Of a stretch of 64,000 bases of DNA, positions 47,933-59,150 are shown piece after piece. The stretch is from Alopecurus myosuroides. Lineage: Eukaryota > Streptophyta > Magnoliopsida > Poales > Poaceae. A program made the position numbers and the translations under genes. Position 1 is the stretch's first letter; the number at the start of each line of letters is the position of its first letter. The stretch lies in assembly GCA_028641055.1 (NCBI GenBank), contig CM054060.1, forward strand, positions 236,558,833 through 236,622,832. Direction: 5' to 3'. Below the pieces are notes generated by a model. The model made no database searches. It was not told where the DNA came from and saw nothing but the letters and a program-made list of their open reading frames with translations.

Positions 47933-49087
47933 TTATCTTGCTTAATAACATAATTATCAAATTCATCTAAACATTGATCAGGAGGTTTGTTATAGGGAAT
48001 ATCGCTACTATCAAAATATTGGAGAGAGTGTACCTCAATGGTGGATGAGTGAGGGATTGGCTTACATAATTCTGCTATAGGTGGAAGATTCTTCACATCT
48101 TCAGATTTAATACCCCTCTCTTTAAGAGATTTCTTGGCTTCTCTCATCACTTCCTCATTTAATTCAATCATTCCCCTCTTCTTGGGTGTTGGTGTTGGTG
48201 TTGATACTGGAGTAGGGGTCGGCTCAGGCTCAACCATAGTCCAATCATCATGATTTTGGCTTATTTTAGCCATTAATCCCTCAGATTCTTCTGGAGTTCT
48301 TTGCCTGAAAACACAACCAGCACAACTATTCAAGTATGTCCTATATTCAACAATTAGTCCATTATAGAATATATCAAGAAGTTTATTATTTTCTAGCTTA
48401 TGCCCAGGTGTATCCCTAACTAAAGAACGGAACCTTGCCCAAGATACAGGTCATTTCTCTCCTTCCAATTGCTTGAAATTAAATATATTTTGTAAAGCAG
48501 CATGTTGAGCACTAGCAGGAAAATATTTCTGAAAGAAAGCATTAACCAAAACAATAGAACTATCAATAAATCCAGGAGACAAATTATTAAACCATGTTTT
48601 AGCCCCCTCTTTTAATGAGAAAGGGAATATTTTAGCAACAAAGTAGCTACGTTTCTTAAGATCATCAGAGAATAAACTACTCAAAGAAGAGAGCTTATTC
48701 ATATGTTTCACAGCACTTTCATTTTCAGTACCACAAAAAGGTTCTTTCTCAATAATAGATATATAAGATAAATCAAGAGAGAAATCACAATCCTTATCCC
48801 TAATATTAATAGGAGAAGTGGCAAACTTAGCATCAGGAGTTAACAGCACGACTTTCAATAAGACTCATAACAACATCTTTATCCTTCATATCATGTATTT
48901 AATCAATAAGATCATCATTAAGATCAATATAGGAATCATCAAAATCATCACTAGGATTCTCTATAAGCTCAGGTGAAACAGCAGGAGTAACAGGATTTTT
49001 ATCAGGAGTTTCAGTGTTTGCAATATTTTTAACTTTAGCAATAGTAGGATCTAAGAAAGGACCGAGAGGAACACTCTCATCAAGCAC
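47933..49087 (-). pseudogene. D gag N-terminal and capsid part, broken
   Basis: The 5' part of D's gag. It includes LLTPDAKFATSPINIRDKD, FPFSLKEGAKTWFNNLSPG and the nearby AFFQKYFPASAQHAALQNI, a capsid-type retrotransposon gag pattern, then CAGCVFRQRTPEESEGLMAK and a Pro/Thr-rich linker. Damage seen: TAA at 48899-48901, a frameshift near 48860 and TGA at 48448-48450. It then meets the 5' end of Helitron H2 at 47932. The other half lies at 35905-37222. The role was formation of the virus-like particle. Confidence 0.8.
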
Positions 49088-49335
49088 AGTAGAAGCATCA
49101 TCAAAAGTATCAGAAGTATTTTCAGATTCAGCAGAAGTAGCATGTGTAGCATGTGGTGGGTGTAAGCATCTTACTCATAACAGACGGTGAATCAAGAGCA
49201 ATAGAGGTGTTCAGAGTTGTACCTCTTCTTGTAGTAGATGGCAATATAGGAAACATTCCATCACGAGTCTTACCCATGATGAATGATGGTAGTAGATAAT
49301 AATACTCTCCTGTGAGCTCGCAAATAAAGCTATGC
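49088..49335 (-). other. Leader of element D between PBS and gag
   Basis: No gene visible; it is the untranslated leader of D. Confidence 0.5.
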
Positions 49336-49353
49336 TCCCCGGCAAAAGCGCCA
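49336..49353 (-). other. Primer binding site of element D (tRNA-Asp type)
   Basis: TCCCCGGCAAAAGCGCCA on the plus strand matches the tRNA-Asp 3' end except for two bases and lies 11 bases from the LTR. Confidence 0.8.
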
Positions 49354-49364
49354 GAAAATAGTCT

Positions 49365-50723
49365 TGATGGCCCACAAGTATAGTGGATCGCAACAGTCTT
49401 CGAGGGAAGTCAAACCCAAATTTATTGATTTGACACAAGGGGAGCCAAAGAATATTTGTGAGCCTTAACAAGTGAGTTGTCAATTCACCTGCACCTGAAA
49501 GTACTTTTGTTCGCAGTGGTTTATCAATAGTAACAGTTTTATAGCGGCAGCAGTAGTGAAATAATAGAAGCAGTGAGATGAAAACAACAGCGGTAGTGTT
49601 TGAAGTAAACAGCGGGATTAAATATTGTAGGCATAGGGACGGATGAACGGGCGTTGCATGGATAATATAGTTCATACAATAATCAAGACATGGGCATTGC
49701 AGATAAATAAGATAAAGCATCCAAGCACTAAGTAACCATAGGCATGTGTTTCGTAAATAGTCATACGTGCTCGCAATGAGAACTTGGACAACATCTTCTG
49801 TCCTACCAGCCCGTTTTCAGTGGGTCCTCAAGGGAACTACTGGTAATTAAGGTGTTCCTTTTAATAGAACACCGGAGCAAAGCATTAACACTCTGTGAAC
49901 ACATGTGATCCTCACATCACAGCCACCCCCTCCAGTTGTCCCAATTTCTGTCACTTTGGCGCCTCGGGTTCCGGACAACGATATGTGTAAACAACTTGCA
50001 GGTATGATCAAGAAACAATAATTATCATCATGATTCAATAACATCTTTAGATCTGAGATCATGACACTCGGGCCCAAAGTGGCAAGCAATGTCAATAGCA
50101 CTAATAGAAGATACTAGGCACTATGCCCTAACAATCACGACATTATTACATGAACGGTCTCATCCAATCCCTACCATCCCCTTCAGCCTACAGGGGTGAA
50201 TTACTCACACATGGATGGTCGATGGAGAGGCGTTGGTGATGACGATGGCGATGATCTCCTCCACTTCCCCGTCCCGGCAGGGTGCCAGAAGAGGAACTTC
50301 TGATCCCCGAATCGAGGTTGGGGGTGGCGGCGGAGCTACGGACTTCTTTCTGGAAAACTATCGAACCCCCTCGGGTTTTAGGGTTGGAGGCTACTTGTAG
50401 TCGAAAGGGGAGACCGAGGGGGGCTCTGGGTGGCCCACACCATATGCTGGCGCGGCCAGGGGGCGCGCCAGGGGGTGGTGTGGCCCCCCTCTGGTCCCTC
50501 TACTGGCCTTCTTATGGCTCCGAGGGTCTTCTGGTGTTTTAGGGCCAATGGGGTCTTTTCTGGGCAAATTCCCGAAAGTTGATTTTTCTGCACAAAAACG
50601 AGACACCAAAGTAATTCTGCTGAAAACATCGTTAGTCCGTGTTAGTTGCATTCAAAACACACAAGTTTAGAGGCAAACAATAGGAAAAGTGTTCGGAAAA
50701 GGTGATACGTTTTTGACGTATCA
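49365..50723 (-). repeat. 5' LTR of element D
   Basis: Runs from TGATGGCCCACAAGTATAG to GACGTATCA on the plus strand, about 1.36 kb. It is followed by the target duplication ATCAA and matches D's split 3' LTR. Confidence 0.88.
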
Positions 50724-50858
50724 ATCAACCTTTAGAAGTTGCTTATCCTCCTACTAGTCGATTCAACGTTGGTTTCTTTTCTGAGGGAAAACTTGTCGTT
50801 GTACTCTTCACAACCTCTCTCTTGGGGTCTCCCAACGAGTGCAAGTCATGCACCATCA
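50724..50858 (+). mobile_element. Solo LTR E, right part
   Basis: It starts with the duplicated ATCAA and continues the LTR (cctttagaagttgc, later cttggggtctcccaacg) to CACCATCA at 50858. No PBS follows. Instead GTCGT begins the remainder of B's 3' LTR. Confidence 0.72.
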
Positions 50859-51259
50859 GTCGTCACGCACATGGAGTCCGGAGGGGTCCATAGGGGCCCC
50901 ACACCATAGGACGGCGCCCCCCCACTGGCCACCCACCGATGTTGCCCTCTCACCTATTTATACCACTCGGGAGGTTAACCCTAAATACCCGAGCCTTTTC
51001 CACCAAAAACATTTGTCGCGGCTGTCATCGTCAACCCTAGTTTGGGACGGTTTTGAGCTCTCTCTCCGGCACTCTGCCGGGAGGGGGAATCATCACCAGA
51101 GGGCTCTACACCACCATGCCCGCCTCCAGAATGATGCATGAGTAGTTCATCCTTGGACTACGGGTCCATATCAGTAGCTAGATGGTTGTTCTCTCCTCTT
51201 TATGCCTCATGTTTAGATCTTGTGAGCTGCCTAACATGATCAAGATCATCTTATTGTAA
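50859..51259 (+). repeat. B 3' LTR, second part
   Basis: It continues LTR sequence from the point where 18038 stopped: GC-rich promoter region with ctatttataccactcgg, then agtagctagatggttgttctc, up to ttattgtaatg. It is then replaced by an inverted fragment. Confidence 0.65.
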
Positions 51260-51639
51260 TGTGATGAGGGAGTGGTTGCTTCTTGATGATGATGACTTTG
51301 AAATCCCCGGCAACGGCGCCAGAGAACTTGATGTGTCCCTCGACGAGAGGCTAACGTTGGTAAACCCCAAGAGAAAGGTTATGAAGAGTGCAGCGGCAAG
51401 TTTTCCCTTAGAAAAGAAACCAAGGTTGAATCGACCAGTAGGAGGACAAGCAATCTCTGAAGGTTGATGCAGCTGAGGTGGCAGGGCGCACTACCGATTC
51501 AGCAGCAACGTGGAACCTACACAACATAATCAAATCACTTTGCCCCAACAAAGCAGTGAGGTTGTCAATCTCACCGGTTTTGCTGAACACAAAGAGGTCA
51601 AACGTATGGTGTGGAAGAAGATGACCATCTAGCTACTGA
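51260..51639 (-). repeat. Inverted LTR/PBS fragment inside B 3' LTR
   Basis: A minus-oriented piece of a related element. It has a short internal stretch, a perfect tRNA-Asp PBS (51304-51321 on the plus strand TCCCCGGCAACGGCGCCA), then LTR sequence from TGATGTGTCCC (51329) ending near gaccatctagctac. It replaces roughly 290 bases of the host LTR. Borders are approximate and no target duplication was found. Confidence 0.6.
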
Positions 51640-52331
51640 TGTTTACATTGTTTACATTACACACTTTGCTTAATGCAATTATCTATTGCTTGCAACTTAA
51701 TACCCAAGGTTTGCTCGGATGACATTCTGAGGGTGAATTATTAGTCATAAATGCAATTGGATAACAGTCTATGTATCTTGTTTTTATGCCCGCATGAATC
51801 ACATATAATCATTATGTCATGCATATGCACTACGGTGCAACCTTTATATATGTCAATTGTCCAGCTGTAATTTGTTTACCCAACATGCTATCTATCTGTT
51901 CTGGAGAGACACCACTAGTGAACTGTGGACCCTGGTCCATTTCCTTTATACTGGTAATACAACCACTGCACTCAGTGTTTTTAAATTGTTCCTGCTTTTT
52001 TCCTACTTCCATCATTGTTCTCTTTTCATCTACTGCAAACAAGTATTGTTTTCCACACCATACGTTTAACCTCTTTGTTTTTAGAAAAAACTGTGAGATT
52101 GACAACTTCACTGGTTCGTTGGGGCAAAGTGATTTGATTGTGTTGTGTAGGTTCCACGTTTCTTCTGAATCGGTAGTGCGCCCTGCCACATCAGCTGCAT
52201 CAACCTTGGAAAGTGATTTGTTTGTCCTACTGGTCGGTTCAACCTTGGTTTCTTTTTGAGGGAAACTTGATGTTGTTCTCTTCATACCTTCCTTTTGGGA
52301 TCTCCCAACGAGTGCAAGCCCCGCACCATCA
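51640..52331 (+). repeat. B 3' LTR, last part
   Basis: Plus-strand LTR resumes (tttacattgtttacattac) and runs to GCACCATCA at 52331. GC-rich gene-like DNA follows, so this is the right border of B. Confidence 0.7.
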
Positions 52332-52601
52332 GTGGCGGCATGAGATGCAGGCCAAACTCCGACGCGTCAGGGACATGGAAGCTCAGGAGCAGGTCCACTA
52401 AGACGACCGAGAATCACGTCGCTCGACGCCACGAGGCCAACCAGCTCAAGGAGACGCTCTTCTACCGCCCCTACACAGTCAAGCAAGCTCGCCTCGTGCA
52501 CCTCCGCGGTGCGTCCTATCGGAGGACTACTTCCACCGCTACATAGCATCGAAGATACCGGTATTCAGTGCCAACGGCAGCCTAGAGGATGGGTGGGCCA
52601 C
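52332..52601 (+). pseudogene. Gene-like sequence interrupted by B and by an LTR, left part
   Basis: GC-rich and codon-like DNA unlike the neighbouring LTRs. One frame gives MQAKLRRVRDMEAQEQVH, a stop, and later DYFHRYIASKIPVFSANG and SLEDGWAT. I do not recognise the family. It is cut on the left by element B and on the right, at GCCAC, by the LTR starting 52602. The frame continues after GCCAC at 54198. It may be a decayed host gene or a gene fragment carried by a transposon. Confidence 0.4.
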
Positions 52602-54197
52602 TGATACATCCCAGACGTATTCATAATTTTTTTTATGCTACATGCTTATTTTCTGCATTTTTTCTCATGTTTTCCTTTGTTTTCCGGATGTTTTTATGGA
52701 CTACCCTATTAACAATATGCCGAGAGCCATTTCTTGTTTTATGTTTTTTTTTTTTCAGAAAAGGTCTAAAGAAAATATTCTCCAAATGTCCTAAAAATTA
52801 CGGAGATTATTTTTTGCCCGAGACGAAGACAGATTCCAAAGGAAAGCTCGAGAGGAGGCCTAGGGCCACCAGAGGGGTGGTAGGCACGGCAACCCTAGGT
52901 CGCCCTGGGGTCATTCGGTGTACCCTCGCACCCCTCCCGGCTCCCGTCGCCTCCTCGCCTACAAATTATCTTTAACCCTAAAAACGTCGGGAACAGAGAA
53001 ATTTTCCACGAAACAGATACAGAGGCATCGTCACCTCGAAATTCAAATCTAGGACTTCAAGTGTCCTGCTCTGGCGCCCTGTCGGAGAGGGGGGTCATCA
53101 CCGGAGTCCTCTACATCGCCATGATTTCCTCCGTACAGGTGTGTGAGTCGTCCATCCGGGACTACGGGTCCATAGTAGTAAATAAATGGTGTTATCTCCA
53201 GTTTGTGCCACCATGTTTAGATATTGTGAGCTGTCTATCATGATCAAGATCACTGTTATACAATTGCTACATATTGTGTTTGCTGGAATCCGATGAACCA
53301 TGAGATTATGATTATTGTATTCATGTCATATTGATATGCTTCACTTATATGTTTAGAGAGTTTTAATATTGTCTTGTAATGCTCTCCAGTGTGTATGATT
53401 TTCTTGTCCAAATTATTGTATGCACATCCAAGAGAGGGTTTATATGCTAGATAGTGGGTTCATACCTCCTTTCCATCTGTGCTCAAGTGACAGAAACATG
53501 ACGGGTGAGAGATGTGTTGTTGCAACTAGGGAGAAAATAGCAGTGTTCTTGTCTTTGAATGGGATACGTATTATTTTTAATGCAATTGTCTGTTGCGCAT
53601 AAGCAATAAATTCGTTGCTGCAACTTAATATCAACGGGATTTGCTGGATAGCTGTCTCAAGGTGTACTTTTAGTGATAGATGTTGTCGGATGACGGTCTA
53701 TTTATCTTGACGTAATGACTACAATGTTAGAACCCGTGAAATATATCTCGCCATAATAGTATTGTTATATGTTCATAATTTGTCAATTGCTCAGCTGTAA
53801 TTTGTTTACCCAACGTGTTATTGTTCTTAGGAGAGACACCGCTAGTGAAACTTGATTACAACCTCTTGACTTACTTTCATCATCACTTGCTCATTGTTCC
53901 GTTTTGATTTAATCTTATCCAACCTTTGACACAATTAATTCTCTAGTTTCCAGCAAGACGGGAAGATTGACAACCTTATCGAAAAGTTGAAAGTAAGACA
54001 GAGTTTGTGTTTATGTGCGGGTCCACTCTTGTTGAAGCGTCAGACAACAAGCAACCTAGTGAGGGACTTTGAAGTCCTACTGGATTGATAACGTTGGTTC
54101 CATAAATGGAAAAAAATATTGCTACTCTGCATCATACGTTCCGCTTGGGGTCTCCCAAAGAAGCAACCATGTACTTCACCAACATTCCGATCGCGTC
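52602..54197 (+). mobile_element. Probable solo LTR G in the gene-like sequence
   Basis: It starts TGATACATCCCAGACGTATTC and contains the LTR landmarks gtgacagaaacatgacgg and cgcttggggtctccc. No internal region follows. It is flanked by GCCAC at 52597-52601 and 54198-54202, and the gene-like frame is continuous if it is removed. The 3' end is uncertain: the expected terminal CA may be at about 54184, leaving 13 unexplained bases before GCCAC. Confidence 0.6.
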
Positions 54198-54535
54198 GCC
54201 ACTGAAAATCCAGGTGCGGATGGACTTCAACAAAGAATAGCGGCAACGTCTTCCGGCGGAGATGCGTCGCATCCCAGAGTACTGGTGGTCGTCGCCGTAT
54301 TGGGATGCAAAGGTGCAGGAGGATTACGGGGGGCGCCTCTACAGTTTCTGGCGAGGGCGACTGGGACGACGATGAGCCCAAGGAGGAGGACGACATCCCA
54401 CCATCTCCACCGCCGACAGATCATCGAGGCATGCAAGTTCCTCAAGGCCGGCGCGCAGGCGGCGCTACCTTCGACTCCGATGGGCGAATAGCCTGGAAGT
54501 TCCTCAAGACCGGAGCCTAACTCGACGCTAGATCT
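54198..54535 (+). pseudogene. Gene-like sequence, right part
   Basis: It continues the GC-rich coding-like DNA after the LTR. Different frames give LPAEMRRIPEYWWSSPYWDA and GDWDDDEPKEEDDIPPSPPP, so frameshifts are likely. No recognisable domain. Terminal landmarks of a transposon that could have carried it are not clear, although taagagcatcttcactgg (minus, near 54800) resembles the ends of some DNA transposons. Confidence 0.4.
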
Positions 54536-54807
54536 AGGGCTTATTTTAAAGATCGCTTAGCTTCGTCGAATTTCGTGAAAATTTGTAATGGTTTATCTAA
54601 ATTTCAGTGAAAATGGAGGTGTCTCGCATTTTTTTTGTCCGAACTTTTTTTCCATAACGTATTGAGAGTTTGAGACGCGCCGGTGGGACGCGACTCTCCC
54701 AATAGGACGAGAAGTCGACAACGCGTGTCAGCGCCCCAAAAAATATGCGCCGGCAATAAGTCTCGGACGCTCCATTGGGGGCACCAGTGAAGATGCTCTT
54801 AGTTCAA
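54536..54807. other. Intergenic DNA, possible DNA-transposon end
   Basis: No gene. The minus-strand sequence from about 54801 downward reads TAAGAGCATCTTCACTGG, like the GAGCATCT-type terminal repeats of small DNA transposons. No partner end was found. Confidence 0.25.
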
Positions 54808-56028
54808 GGGATGACCTAAACGATGTTTGTTTGAGCATTTACACAACTCTAGCATTTAGTTGTAAAAAAAAGACAGCTCTAGCATTTTGTAATCCTTATA
54901 ACAAGAGTAGTAACTAAATAAACGCTTGCTGGTAGGGCATGAAATACATGAATATAAATATGTTATGGAAAAAAGGCCAAATAATTTAACTTAAAGCGTA
55001 ATATTGCAGTGTCATGGTTTATTATCTTTGGTAATAATATTTTTGTTGTATCCGTGTTGGCCTAACGATGTTGTACAACTACTGAACTTCTATCGTGGCT
55101 TTTTTTTTGAGTTTTGAGGTTAAATACGTGATGGGTGTCTAGGTATCACTGAGTGTAAGCAAATTAATCTTCGCAATCTAGTAGTTTAAGTGTCAGATTC
55201 TTTTAAATGTTATTTTCTTGCCCGGGGACGGTTAAGATGTAAGTTTGGAGATATTAAAACCAGATAATTTAAAATTAAATTTATTTATTTATTTAATCCG
55301 TCATTAGTCGTTAATAAATGCAAAGATTGCAAAATATCCTTTGTTATTTATAGGGACGGTCTAATTTACAGCTAGTTGTAAATCAATTCGCTCACATGCA
55401 CATTTTTCAGCTAGTAGCGTTTTTCCACATGTTCTTGTCTTTTTTTCACTTTATGTCCTTGTCTCTTTTTTTTACTTCCGATGTGTGCTTCCCGATTTCA
55501 ATCTCGTTGTATTTTGGATGTGGGTTTGTTGATGGGTGTGCCTCTCCCGGCCCATATAGAAGCCCAACAACTGGGCCCCTTTTTCGGGAAGGTATTGATT
55601 TAGGGAGAGGTGAGAGCATGTGATTCTCAAAAAAAAACATGTGCGTTTGTGGACATTTCAAAAGTCTCCCACTCCAAAAATACCATGATGCACGCCACTG
55701 TTGGGAGTAAATGCTCTTTCTTCCTTAGACTCCACCGATGACAGGTGGGATCTTCTTCTTCTCAAGAAAGAAATAACAATAGATTATAGGGGAGTGGAGA
55801 GTACGGAACAAAGAGTATGGAAGTTCGTGAGAAGAAGGCCTGCCAAACTCTGGATTAGCTGCTAACCAGGATATAGCTTTGCAGCCACAAAACCTCCAGG
55901 TTCAGATGCATAGAAAAAGTAACCCAAACATAGTCTGACATATTACATATAACTTGGAAACAGACTTGGGACAGAACACTAAACCCCGTTTCTCGATTGC
56001 TATGTTGTTCTTCACTGAAACGACAAGT
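54808..56028. repeat. 1.2-kb direct tandem duplication, copy 1
   Basis: From gatgacctaaacgatg to acgacaagt, about 1221 bases, AT-rich. It is repeated directly at 56029 with small differences throughout. It includes a conserved ctagttgtaaatcaatt segment and a polypurine-rich stretch. No gene is seen apart from a possible 3' remnant of the frame at 57266-57532. Confidence 0.8.
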
Positions 56029-57250
56029 GATGACCTAAACGATGTCTGTTTGAGCATTTACACAACTCTAGCATTTAGTTGCCAAAAAAAAGATAGCTCT
56101 ACCATTTAATAATCCTAATAACTATAGTAGTAGCTAAATAAACGCTTGCCGGTAGGACATGAAATACATGAGTATAAATATGTTATGAAAAAAGGCCAAA
56201 TGATTTAACTTAAAGCGTAATATTGCAGTGTCATGGTTTATTATCTTTGGTAATAATAGTTTTTGTTGTATCTGTGTTGGTTTAACGATGTTGTACAACT
56301 ACTGAACTTTTATCTTGGCTTTGTTTTTGAGTTTTGAGGTTAAATACGTGATGGGTGTCTAGGTATCATTGTTTGTAAGCAAATTAATCTTCCCAATCTA
56401 GTAGTTTAAGTGCCAGATTCATTTAAATGTTATTTTCTTGCCCAAGGACGGTTAAGATATATGTTTGGAGATATTAAAACCGGATAATTTAAAAATAAAT
56501 TTAAGTATTTTTTCAATCCGTCACTAATCGTTAATAATTGCAAAGATCGCAAAATATCCTTTGTTATTTATAGAGACAGTCTAATTTACAGCTAGTTGTA
56601 AATCAATTTGCTCACATGCACATTTTCAGCTAGTAGCGTTTTTCCACATGTCCTTGTCTTTTTTTTTATCTTATGTCCTTGTCTCTTTTTTTACTTACGT
56701 TGTGTGCTTCCCGATTTCAATCTCGTTGTATTTTGGATGTGGGTCTGTTGATGGGTGTGTCTCTCCCGACCCACATAGAAGCCCAACAACTGGCCCCTTT
56801 TTTCGTAGGGGTAAAGGGAAGGTATTGATTTAGGGTGGGGAGCAAGCATGTGGTTCTCAAAAAAAAGCAAGCATGTGTGTTTGTGGACATTTCAAAAGTT
56901 TGATGCACGTCATTTTTGGTAGTAGATGAGATCTTTTTCTTTCTTAGACTCCACCTGTGACAAGTGGGATCTTCTTCTTCCCAAGAAAGAAATAACAGTA
57001 GATCATAGGGGAGTGGAGAGTGGAGAGTACGAAACAAAGAGTATGGAAGTTTGTGAGAAGAAGGTCTGCCAAACTCTGGATTAGCTGCTAACCAGGATAT
57101 GGCTTTGCATCCGCAAAACCTCCAGTTTCAGATGCATAGAAGAAGTAACCCAAACATAGTCAGACATATTACATATAACTTGGAAACAGACTCGGGATAG
57201 AACACTAAACCCCATTTCTCGATTGCTATGTTGTTCACTGAAAAGACAAG
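56029..57250. repeat. 1.2-kb direct tandem duplication, copy 2
   Basis: Direct copy of 54808-56028, starting gatgacctaaacgatg and ending actgaaaagacaagt, where unique sequence (accccattgggatcc) begins. Scattered substitutions and short indels separate the copies. Confidence 0.8.
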
Positions 57251-57265
57251 TACCCCATTGGGATC

Positions 57266-57532
57266 CTACAGAACATCAAACGAGATGTTCATGTATCCAC
57301 TCTCATCAATGTGAAATAGGATGAGAACAACGATCCTAACCTGCATGTCAAAATAAAAGGCAAACTTTGCCCCTACCAGGCTTGAACCAAATTCTACAGA
57401 CGTGTAATATTCTGCTTCCCGCCAATTGTCACATTCAACCATAGAAAGGAATGCCCAACCCTTTATGGCAATCTCCAAAACCAATAGAATTATATCCGCG
57501 CTACGTTGTAAACCAAAAACATAGGGACACAC
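57266..57532 (-). pseudogene. Unidentified broken exon
   Basis: A minus-strand frame of 88 codons contains EYYTSVEFGSSLVGAKFAFY and DESGYMNISFDVL. It then hits TAG, but the same frame continues DPNGVLVFSVNNIA across the edge of the tandem duplication. This looks like a coding exon with one nonsense change (a Gln codon expected). The product is not recognised; some resemblance to membrane transporter segments is too weak to call. Confidence 0.35.
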
Positions 57533-58319
57533 ATAAGTAGTTTCAAGAAAAACAAAGAAGTATAGTCATAAAAGAGGCCATAAAGGTCGATGCAGGTGAG
57601 GGAGAAAATGAATTTTCTGCTTTCTTATTAGAACAAATAGAAACACAAAATTCAATGAAAAAATCTATGAATATTAACAGATTTGGTCGACCCAGGTACG
57701 CAAAGTACGAGCAGCGCATCGGTGGTGCCAAAGAAGAAAACTGCAGGAAGTCGCCAGAAAAATTCAACAACTACATCTCAATCATGTGTTGAGTTGATGC
57801 TGGATACCAACAACAAACAGAGCTCCATGACAGAAAAGTTTCCAACAGAAAATGTCGAAAAAGTGAAGTGACTGTCCCAGGAAGGACCTTAAATAAATTA
57901 CAAGGCAACAAGAAACGGGCAATATGAAGAAAGACAAACGTGCAAGCATTTCCGGAGAGGACAACAAAACGTGCATTGGAAAATAAGAGAAAAAAGAACA
58001 TCAAAATGCTTGTAGGCACACAAAAAAAATGATATGTACAAGGGTTCCCTATTTATTACTCAAAAAGTTCAGAAATTTCATGTGAACTTCTATTATGCAT
58101 ATTAAGATATATTAATCCTCGCCTATGTATTTGTTACAACAAGAGAAATAACCATACAAAACCAGTGCTCTAAAAGAAAAGAACATGATCCTCCTCCTTT
58201 TTGGGGCTTGGAACCGACTTTCCAGCTCAAGTATGTCTTGAAGAATGGCAAGGCGGAGTTGCAAAGACACCTCAAAATTCATAGGAGAAAAGAAGGCCTA
58301 GTACTACTTAGAAAATGAC
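57533..58319. other. AT-rich DNA without recognisable feature
   Basis: Open frames here are short and have no domain. I see nothing I can name. Confidence 0.4.
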
Positions 58320-59150
58320 GAAACTCGGAATGAGACTGAAACAAAGATCAAAGAATCAGTTAAAAGACTGAATGAAAAAAAATTGAACAAGACTGAAACA
58401 AATTTTATAGGATAAAGACTCAACGAAAAATTATGAACAAGAAATGAAAATGCAAAACAATTTTGAATGAAAATGCAAAACAATTTTGAATGAAAATGAA
58501 ACAAGAGTGCAAGACTGACGAAACTGACTAGACTGGCGGTAACCAAGTTAAGAAAGAGACTGACGAAAATAAAACTACAAAATGAAAATGATGAATAAAA
58601 GGCTGACCATAAACAAGTTAAGAAGTAGAAATTAAGAGACTGATGGAAACCAAATTAAAAGAGAAATAAAAGAGAATGACGTAAAGAGTAACTGTCAAAA
58701 CATACCAAACTCTATGATGAAAGAAGACTGACACTAATGAAACTGACGAAAGAGAGCAAAAACAAAGGGGAGAAAGATGCTAGAAAGAGAACAAAACATA
58801 CAAAACTAAGACAAATTCATTGCTAAATATTCAGATAAAGATAAATGAGACATAGTGAACTAGAGAGACGGAGGAAAGAGACATCGAAACAGACACACAA
58901 ATTCAAACTGAAGACCAAATCAAACAGCGGAAATAAAGGCAAAGAAAAGAGACTGACAAAGGGGATAGACTAACGAGATAGACGGTAACCAAGTTAAGAA
59001 AGAGACTGGCAAAAGAAGACTCGAATATAAAGCAACAGACCGACAAAAAGAAATATGAGACAACTAAATATGATAGAATAAAGTTAAAGGGACTGAAAAC
59101 ATATACTGACGAATAAGAAAATTAGAAACTAATGAAACTGTCAAAACATA
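58320..59150. repeat. Degenerate gactgacgaaa repeat region
   Basis: Purine-rich DNA in which variants of agagactgacgaaa and gactgaaaca recur many times at irregular spacing. A clean 25-base unit is duplicated at about 58443-58492 (aatgaaaatgcaaaacaattttg). It has the look of a decayed minisatellite. Confidence 0.5.

Larger units (their letters stand above)
19477..50723 (-). mobile_element. LTR retrotransposon D, Athila-like, Sabrina-like LTR
   Basis: Minus-strand element with perfect 5-bp duplication ATCAA (19472-19476 and 50724-50728). The 3' LTR is 19477-20544 plus 31484-31815, split by C. The internal region is 31816-49364. The 5' LTR is 49365-50723. Read on the minus strand the LTR begins TGATACGTC and ends GGGCCATCA; its first about 150 bases resemble my recollection of the Triticeae Sabrina family, which is only an inference. 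The internal region, without Helitron H2, is about 6.8 kb. It encodes gag and aspartic protease (both broken) and an ATHILA ORF-1-like protein. Reverse transcriptase, RNase H and integrase are absent, so D is non-autonomous. Confidence 0.87.
1..52331 (+). mobile_element. LTR retrotransposon B, outermost gypsy-type element (left end outside window)
   Basis: Outermost element of the nest, + strand. Its 5' LTR is represented by 1-90 and 6929-7435, split by element A. Its internal region is at 13671-17807, with a chimeric second copy at 7436-11567. Its 3' LTR is at 17808-18038, 50859-51259 and 51640-52331. It ends in CATCA at 52331 and is followed by GC-rich gene-like DNA. The PBS is a degenerate match to the 3' end of tRNA-Asp. 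The only long frame is an ORF of unknown function; no reverse transcriptase or integrase is visible, so it looks non-autonomous. Its left terminus and target duplication cannot be checked because they lie outside the window. Confidence 0.75.
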
